A DNA stretch of 64,000 bases. It comes from Chamaecrista fasciculata. Taxonomy: Eukaryota; Streptophyta; Magnoliopsida; Fabales; Fabaceae. Under the pieces are notes generated by a model. That model did no database searches, was not told where the DNA came from, and saw only the letters and a program-made list of their open reading frames with translations. The DNA lies in assembly GCA_003254925.1 (NCBI GenBank), contig QANZ01034009.1:55692-119691 (forward strand), written 5' to 3'. The translations under genes were made by a program, and so were the position numbers. Below, in pieces: positions 57,170 to 64,000 of this stretch (its first letter is position 1; each line of letters starts with the position of its first letter).

Positions 57170-58373
57170 AAAAAAAAAGGAATCCAAATTAATGTGGAAC
57201 AAACTAATCATAATGGAATTTTAAAAATATAAAAAACAAAAGAATCCGAATTCATATGAAACAAATTAATTATCTTATACTCAAGTATTCCAATTCTCTT
57301 AAACTCTTTTAAACTTTAGTTGGCTGACTTTTCAAATATTATATAAAATTTTAAACACGTTTTTGTTTTTCCAAAAAAAGAACACATTGTTGAAATTTCT
57401 TCATATTACAGACAAAATTTGTAAAAGTCAAATATTTTCCTTATGTGTCTAGACGTACGAAAAGATCAAATACAGTTATTATAGCTAAGTTCTGAAATTT
57501 GAATTATTATAAAATGATATCTTGAAAGTAGAAACTTGAGAGAAAGGCTTAGATGAAATGAAATTAACAAAAGGGAAAATAGAAAAGGTACCTTGATGAC
57601 CAAAATGGATATATCATCTTTCTAAATGAAGATTATTATAATTTATGTATTGTGAAATTGAAAATCAAACCCATATATTCCAAGCTATCTAAACCTTACT
57701 AATTAAAAGACTACAAATAATCGATGAAACCAGGCTTGCTTCATTTGACCAAAACATTACAAAATCTAAATAGTAATTGACTAAATACTGCATTTGATGG
57801 TTAGAGAATATCACATGTTGTAAGTCATTAAGAATTACAAGTAATATAACTATTTTGAATTTTTACAAGTCTTCTAATAAGATTCCCTCGTATAAAAAAT
57901 ATATGAGAAAAAATAAATTGCATCTACAAAATTATAGATTGACTAAAGAAGATCTAATGGCTTAGTTTCTCCTAAAAAATAATTTCTCCGGTCGGGGAAC
58001 GCATTAAATATTTACCTAAACTAGTAGGTACTTATACTTCAACGGCTTTAAAAATAAAAATACTCACTTCAGTAGCTTTATGAAATTTATTTTGTTCTGG
58101 TTTATGCTGTATTGCATATTATTATGTCGCCGTATACATTAATCACATTTAACACAAGTATACATATAATTACGATTGAACTGTCTTCACTGTTCAATCC
58201 TTTCCAATACACCACTACTCCAAACCAAATAATCAAAACAAGAGGAAAATTAAAATTAAAAAAAGAAAAAAATTTGAAATCCCTGTCTATACCTAGCTAT
58301 ATATACTTGGATCGATCGATTACCCTTCTTGAGTAATCCCTATTTAACACGCATCGATTAATTAATCAATGAG
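57170..58373. other. AT-rich spacer before HSFB3; no gene seen
   Basis: About 1.2 kb. No repeat or gene recognised beyond short AT-rich runs. It probably contains the HSFB3 3' UTR at its right end. Confidence 0.45.
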
Positions 58374-59910
58374 CTATTTGCATGACTGAGAGAGCAAAAT
58401 GTTTGGCCTATCACAAGTTTTGTTTCTCTTGAAATCCCTTTCTGTTTTATGAACATCCAATCTCACTCCAAACAACATAGGCCTTTCATCTTCATCTTCT
58501 TCTTCTTCTTTTTTGTCATTGGCATGCTTAGCCACCAATTGAAGAAGCTCCTTACACTTCCTTTTCATGGCCGTAAGCTCAGAGCTCAACACTCCATTTT
58601 CCTTTTTCAGTCTCTTGTTTTCGTCCACAAGGCTTGAGTATTCTGAAGACGACGACGTTGAAGATGACCTTTGGTCTTCCTCACCACCGTAGTATTCCTC
58701 ATTATTGGGCCTGTTGCTGCCTAATTGGGCCTGGGCTTGGTCTTGGGCTTGGGCTTGGGGCTTTCTGGCCCAAGCCTTTCTTCGTCGAATCTCACATAGA
58801 CGTTCCTTCTCACCCTTCTTGAATCGCTCGTTGCAAAATTCCCATCTGCTTGTTGCCACTTTACGAAACCCCTGATTCATAATTTAAAATTAAATCATTT
58901 GACTTAGTTTTCATTAAAGTCACAATCACTGGTTTTGGAAATGGTCAAAACGTGAATGAGTTGAGAAAACCATATGACACATTATTATATTATTGTGTGA
59001 TGTTTACTATTCAAGTGTGTTGCTTATCCGATTTTTGAGAAATTCATAAATAAAGTCAAGTGATACGAGTAAGTCCTTGGGCTCTCAACTTCCACTTTTG
59101 GAAGCTCAGGTCGCCCCTTCCATGTCAATCGACTCTCAATGAAAGTACCAATAATACGAGTATAAGTCCTTGGGAGAACCACACCTCAAAAGCTAGCTCT
59201 TGAAGTTTGAAAGCTCAAAAACTTATATAGTGTCTTACACTCAGCTAACTACCTGATGTGAACTCGTATCATCAAGTTTATTTAATTAAAGAAGAAAATA
59301 TCCAGACTCCGAATATCAATGATTTGATGACGAAGATCAGGAAAACAAAAATATCGACTTTGTTTCGTTGTAGCTAAGGAATTAGGTATTTATTTTCTGG
59401 CGAATTTCACGTTGTACCGTGGTAGGCTGGTAGTAGCTAGGTAAAGCCTAATATAGTCAAACAATACTAATCAAACCAAGGCCTTCAATTATATATATAT
59501 GCTATATCATGAAGAACCCATATATGAACACAAAAGTAATCCTCAGAAATTTTATTTGATTGATGGATCGAGATGCAAATGAATTAAAATGAAATGAATA
59601 GGTAGTATATAAAAAACGTTAATTAAATAAAATATAGTGAGAAAAATGAAAGAGGTTGACTTACATAAGTATTGAGTTGACGAACAAAGCTAGAGAAATT
59701 GCTGTGCTTGAAGAGAGTGGGAAGGAGATCCCGGGAAAACTCCGCCGGCTGCCACACGACAAAGGCGGTGCCGGCGGCATTCCATGACACGATGTTGTCG
59801 GTGGCCGGATCCTCCACCAGCATGTATGTCTTCAACAAGAACGGTGGTGGGTTGGATTTCCTACTTGCATCTTCCAACAACTCTTTATTATACTTCACAA
59901 CATCCTCCAT
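58374..59910 (-). CDS. HSFB3: Heat stress transcription factor B-3
   Basis: Class B heat-shock factors bind HSE sites as trimers and mostly repress or modulate, as they lack the AHA activator motif. Two exons: about 59910-59665 and 58871-58374, giving about 247 residues. The HSF DNA-binding domain spans about residues 20-113 ([53 protein letters not shown]), and the intron falls at the family's fixed place right after RQLNTY. The HR-A/B coiled coil is seen in [34 protein letters not shown]. The motif MLFGVRLD near the C terminus is the class B LFGV repressor-type tetrapeptide. Short length and the missing C-terminal tail fit B3 (Arabidopsis At2g41690). A Gln/Ala repeat ([11 protein letters not shown]) lies after the DNA-binding domain. 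Confidence 0.93.
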
Positions 59911-61156
59911 ACTTAATTACTTATATATATATATGTTCCTATTAATTGATATATATAGTACTACTAGTAGCTAGAAGAAGAAAAATTAAGAAGAAAAAGA
60001 AGATGTGATGATGAAGATGAGTGATTAATATTGAGAATTAATGAGAATGATATAGATAGATATATATGATATGATGATGATGGAAATTATATAATTAAAG
60101 GGATGATGAGAAGAGAAGAAGAGCAGTTAAGAATTCCCAACCCCAACAATAGAAACCCAACACGACTCCACAGCTCATGAGAATTGCAACACCCTTCTCT
60201 TCTTCTTCCATTCACTTTTCTTTCTTCCTTCTTTATTTTCACTAATAACTAATTTAATGCTTCAGACGTATCCACTAACCCCCTTCCTAATTCCTATATA
60301 TATATATAGTCAATATTTTCACAGCGATTTCTATCTTTTCCATTAAATTCATATTCCTTTCCTTTAGTCAAATCAACAAGCTTATTTTATCTTTCACCTT
60401 ATCACAAGTGGCACCCACATATATATACGCATACAATCCATATTACCAAGCAAACAACTTCGTATTTATTATGTATATATGATTGTTAGTCAATAATACA
60501 TAATTTTAAAGTCAAATATATTGAATCTCCATGAAGCCGCAAAAGGCATGTATACTTGACTAATTTGCCTCTCTTTTCACACCCAAACCCAAGCATTATA
60601 TATTTATATATACCATTCAATAACACATTGCAATACTTTTTCTATTTTTACGAACAAAGAAAAAAAATTTAACCAGTGTGTCAAGGATATTGGTTAAAAT
60701 ATAAATAACTTATAAAAATAAGAAAATCTGCATACACGAATTGTGGTTGTTGCAGCCTCAACATCGTATTTATGTATATCTAATGACTTCATATATGATT
60801 TTGACTTTTGAGTTTCATAAGTTTTTAAAATGAAATAATTAGTTTACTCTTAAATGAAAAAAATAAAAATATACGTTATACCTTAAGAAGATTGGTTAAA
60901 CAATTTTAAATTAAATAATATTTGTTTAAGTTATTTAGGTGTGCTGGTACTTTCTGCCTTCCGTATGGTATGTATCAATATATAATTTTAATCTTACGTG
61001 TGAATTCCTCCTTCCAGAGCTTTTCTCTCCTATTTCTTCCTCCATCATCAATTCATCATCTTGTGGCTTTTCTATTTGAAAGTGAGGTTTTTATTTGACT
61101 TTTTTGCGTTAATCCAGCTATATATTTTTCTTTTCTTCTTTTGAATTATCACAGTC
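59911..61156. other. HSFB3 promoter region and spacer
   Basis: Upstream of HSFB3 on the minus strand, 59911-60130 is GA/AT-rich with many GATGA words and is probably 5' UTR and core promoter. TTC/GAA triplets occur near 60110-60215, but no perfect three-unit heat-shock element is clear to me. The rest is AT-rich and without genes. Confidence 0.4.
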
Positions 61157-62269
61157 ATGTCTTCCAAAGCTAAACTCCTGCACATCATCTTGTTGATAAC
61201 AAGTATGAATTTTTCTTTTGCTCACTACTCACTAGGTAAATGGTTTTATTTCTTATTATTTATTTATTCAAAGAAAACCGTCATTTATCATACATATAAA
61301 TTCGGTGGGATCAAAACTTCAAGTATTTAAGGATTTATTTTTTAGGGTCTTCTTTTCATATCGTGTTGTTTCGTGGAATATTGTATACTGCAACTATTTT
61401 TACTTTCGTAACTCCGAATTTTAAATTATGTCGTTTAAATCAAAACTGAAAAACATTTTATATTTTAACAAAATTAATAGTGTATTTATTATGAATTTAA
61501 AAAATGTGAGAATATAATAAGCTATTTTTGGAGGCTTATTATTAAATATTAGTTGTGGCACGTTATGGTATTTACTATGTAACTTCTCTATTTGGTTGCA
61601 ACTTGAAAAGCTGAGCATCCTTGACTAAGCATTTTAAAACACTAGTCTGAGACCCGTGCGTTCGCACGGGTTTTTCCTTGACAGTTTATATACTTAGCAA
61701 AGTGTCACTTTTTAAATCACCGGATACTAAAGTGAAATATGACCAAATTATAAGGTACCAAAGTGTAATTTATCTTTCTTTTATGGAGCTTAAAATATTA
61801 CTGAAAATCAAAAATAACTTGTATATGGTGAGACTTGAGAGAATGTGGGTTAGAGGAAAGTGAGTGATTTTTTTTTTATTTTTTAATTCAATAATTTAGA
61901 CCAACCATAAAGGGGGTGAAGCCATATAATATAGTATAAATAAATATAAATATAAATAGATATTGAGGAAAAAACTTATATGTGTGTGTTTATCTTATAT
62001 TATATGGCTCCACCCTTTTCTGGTCGTCCATGTTTAAAACTATAGTCTATGAAATTAAAAATAAGAGAAAATTTATTATTTGGTCTCTCTTTCTTTACTA
62101 AGTTAACAATTTAGTTCCTTATTTATTTTAACAATTTAGTACTTTATATGTATGTATATTTTTTTTTTTCCCGATTTCAGTCTCTCTCAATTCGTGCCTT
62201 GCGAGAGGAAGAAACCTTTGTGCCTTTTGTGTCTTCATCTATTCATCTGAAATCTTTTATACAGATTGA
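61157..62269 (+). CDS. Candidate small secreted Cys-containing peptide gene, two exons
   Basis: Exon 1 (61157-61235) encodes MSSKAKLLHIILLITSMNFS followed by FAHYSL, a good signal peptide with a basic start, hydrophobic core and a possible cleavage after SFA, and ends at a donor CTAG|GTAAAT. A possible second exon (62181-62269, after TTTCAG) continues in phase with VSLNSCLARGRNLCAFCVF and stops 11 residues later, giving about 55 residues with three Cys. The intron of about 945 bp contains one full and one truncated Helitron. The signal peptide and donor are convincing; the second exon is only a guess and the family is unknown. It could also be a pseudogene or chance. Confidence 0.3.
61642..61960 (-). 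mobile_element. Non-autonomous Helitron, second subtype
   Basis: On the minus strand the 3' end is a perfect hairpin ACCCGTGCGAACGCACGGGT (61652-61671) followed by CTCAGACTAG. The 5' end is taken as TCTATTTATATTTATA with an A before it (T at 61961 on plus), so the insertion is between A and T. Near the 5' end 'actatattatatggcttcaccccc' resembles the copies at 4269-4627. Length about 319 bp. Confidence 0.7.
61993..62158 (+). mobile_element. 3'-truncated Helitron of the same family as the 4269-4627 dimer
   Basis: A|TCTTATATTATATGGCTCCACCC at 61993 matches the 5' end of the dimer copies, and the match runs through 'tttctggtcgtccatgtttaaaactatagtc' and 'ggtctctctttctttactaagttaacaatttag'. A 16-bp piece ('aacaatttagtacttt') is repeated near the end. 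The hairpin and CTAG are missing; sequence changes at a T-run near 62158. Confidence 0.7.
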
Positions 62270-63365
62270 CGTCCTTTCATATATATAGTTAATTAGTTAT
62301 CATAATTTATTATTATTTATGGGATCCGGGGAGGTTTTGTCTGCAAAAAAAATATTTTTTTTTCGGGGCTTTAACTTGTTGAAACATTACAGTGTTTTAA
62401 CACTTTAAGGCATTAAGCTATCAAAATTTCAGCAACAAAAATTAAAAAATTAAACACATATCTCATGCGATCTTAATCAAATCCAAGGGTTGGGAGTTTG
62501 AGTGTGCAGTTACCCGAACTATAAAGTTTCTCCAATGTATTTTATTAAATTTTATCTAGATTTCACTTTAAAATCACTTAATTATTTAACATATAAAACA
62601 AGATAAAATAATTAAAGTGTGTAATAAAAATAAAAAGATCAGTTAACCAACATCAAAGAAATTTATGAATATTCCTGATCCATTTTTTAGTATAAATTAG
62701 ATACATTTTTGTTAATTTAAGAGTAAATATCTCTAAAAGATGTAAGAATTAAAGTCATTAACAACTTAATCCCTAAAATTTTAACTTATATTCTTTAATA
62801 CCTAAAATTTATGAAATCAATACAGTTTATTAATTGTGTCTTTACAAGTTATTCCTTCAAAAAAAATAAGTTCAATGGAATGAATTACATCACTTCTATA
62901 ACTTTTAATGATTAAAGAGTATAAACTAATTTTTTAGTGATTATATCATTACATATATCTTTTAGAAGCTAAATGGTAATTTTTTTTGTTAGTTGCTCAG
63001 TTGATTTTTGAAATTTTACTTCGACTAATTCAAATTAAACTCGCGTCGCGCACTTGACTATAGTTTTACAAGGTCCCAAACTTGAGGCCTTTCTTAAAGG
63101 TTACTAAGCCGTTTAACACTTTGATCAACTCTTGGTAACCAAATTGTATGTTTACTTCTTATTTAATGTACTAAAATTTGGAAAGAAATTTATATTTTTT
63201 TTTTGGACAAAGAGGTAAAAACTAAAATATTGATAAAGTAATTTTTTGACAGGCCATGTTTGAGCCCATAAAGCTAAGCTGTCTTGGGCTCAGTTGGTTT
63301 TCCTTGGCCCAACATACTAGTTCGTCCACAATTCACAGAAGTCTGAAGCCCAAGTTTTAGAAAAT

Positions 63366-63408
63366 GCTGATTGATTTTTCTTTTGGCCAGAGAAATAGCT
63401 GATTGATT
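63366..63408 (-). repeat. GGCC-A micro-insertion with 11-bp direct repeats
   Basis: GCTGATTGATT at 63366-63376 recurs at 63398-63408. The 21 bp between reads on the minus strand TATTTCTCTGGCC, then AAAAGAAA. Confidence 0.6.
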
Positions 63409-63539
63409 CACCTCACTAAACTTTGTCAGAAAATGAAAAGCTGATGCATTTACCAACTAAAGACAGTCTTTAGTTTTGTGTTCAATATTTAAATACAATT
63501 AAGAAACGAAAGGCAAATCCACATCATAGAAATGTATTC

Positions 63540-63581
63540 ACATTATAAGAATTTTTTTTTTGGCCAATACATTATAAGAAT
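63540..63581 (-). repeat. GGCC-A micro-insertion with 13-bp direct repeats
   Basis: ACATTATAAGAAT at 63540-63552 recurs exactly at 63569-63581. The 16 bp between reads on the minus strand ATTGGCC and then nine A. It is nearly identical to the insertion at 50565-50580 although the target sites are unrelated. Confidence 0.75.
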
Positions 63582-63719
63582 GTTACCTGCTACATCATCA
63601 TTTGTTTCATTCCTCCGTGATATTGTTAATTAATCATGCCTTGTCATCATTATAAGGACAATAATACAATATATTGTACATAGAACAAGATGGGTTACCT
63701 TGTCTAAATCTAAGAGATC

Positions 63720-63764
63720 AAATGTTTCCTCCAATCTGTCAAAAAGAAAAAAAAATGTTTCCTC
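63720..63764 (+). repeat. Poly(A)-type micro-insertion with 12-bp direct repeats
   Basis: AAATGTTTCCTC at 63720-63731 recurs at 63753-63764. The 21 bp between is CAATCTGTC and then an A-rich tail with one G. It lacks the GGCC motif. Confidence 0.65.
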
Positions 63765-64000
63765 TAAACCAATCAACAAAGTATATATTCGATTTAAGTA
63801 TAAACTAAATTGATAATTTAGTCTTTAACTAATCACACTCCTTTTAAGTTGACTTTAAAAGATATTCATTTTAGCCCTTTGAATGTTTTTTCTCTATCCA
63901 AAGAATTCTTCAATGAGAGAAAATAAATCCATTTAAGTTAACTAATAATATGAATTTGTTAAGATGTTTCAACCCTTAAAAATGTTAATTGTTAATCTTC

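Larger units (their letters stand above)
62270..64000. other. AT-rich spacer at the right edge with an inverted repeat and three micro-insertions
   Basis: A diverged inverted repeat of MITE type lies at about 62720-62965 ('gtaaatatctctaaaagatgtaa' against 'ttacatatatcttttagaagctaaatggtaa'). Three micro-insertions lie within 400 bp (63366-63408, 63540-63581 and 63720-63764). No gene is recognised; the minus-strand frame at 63274-63456 has no support. Confidence 0.45.

Overview
The window is nuclear DNA of a flowering plant, almost certainly a eudicot. Genes are split by short AT-rich introns with GT/GC donors, promoters carry plant TGGGCY (site II) and telo-box motifs, and the spacers are full of MULE-type fold-backs, a PIF/Harbinger element, non-autonomous Helitrons and an Au-type SINE. 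Four short runs of N (near 1032, 41143, 44504 and 47921) show a draft assembly. The species cannot be fixed from this sequence; a rosid is my guess.

Eight protein genes are well supported. Left block (4-20 kb): RRP43 (exosome subunit, minus), CTU2 (tRNA thiolation, plus), NTAQ1 (N-terminal Gln amidase of the N-degron pathway, minus) and a FAR1-RELATED SEQUENCE gene (plus). RRP43/CTU2 and NTAQ1/FRS are head-to-head pairs; each divergent spacer holds three TGGGCY boxes. CTU2 and NTAQ1 converge. From 20 to 31 kb there is a gene-poor region of nested DNA transposons. Middle block (31-46.6 kb): a complete VILLIN gene of the VLN2/VLN3 type with 23 coding exons, then an intronless plant-specific membrane-protein gene on the minus strand. 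Right block (52-60 kb): an AP2-like transcription factor of the At2g41710 type and the heat-shock factor HSFB3 (minus). A possible small secreted-peptide gene, with Helitrons in its only intron, lies at 61.2-62.3 kb.

The order NTAQ1 - villin - At2g41710-like AP2 - HSFB3 matches Arabidopsis chromosome 2 (At2g41760, At2g41740, At2g41710, At2g41690), so this is an old conserved segment loosened by transposons. The genes do not form one pathway; the housekeeping ones (RRP43, CTU2, NTAQ1) act in RNA turnover, tRNA modification and protein turnover.

The most unusual signal is a scattered set of about a dozen tiny insertions of 11-27 bp. Most are flanked by perfect direct repeats of 8-18 bp and all have an A-rich (or T-rich) side; in about seven the A-run is preceded by GGCC or TTGGCC. 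They look like target-primed insertions of the last few bases of a poly(A)-tailed RNA. Other points are an abutting tandem dimer of Helitrons, three GC-AG introns in two neighbouring genes and the villin gene, an 11-nt microexon in villin, a 9-nt microexon in the AP2 gene, and a MULE-like element with long terminal inverted repeats around a GC-rich insert.
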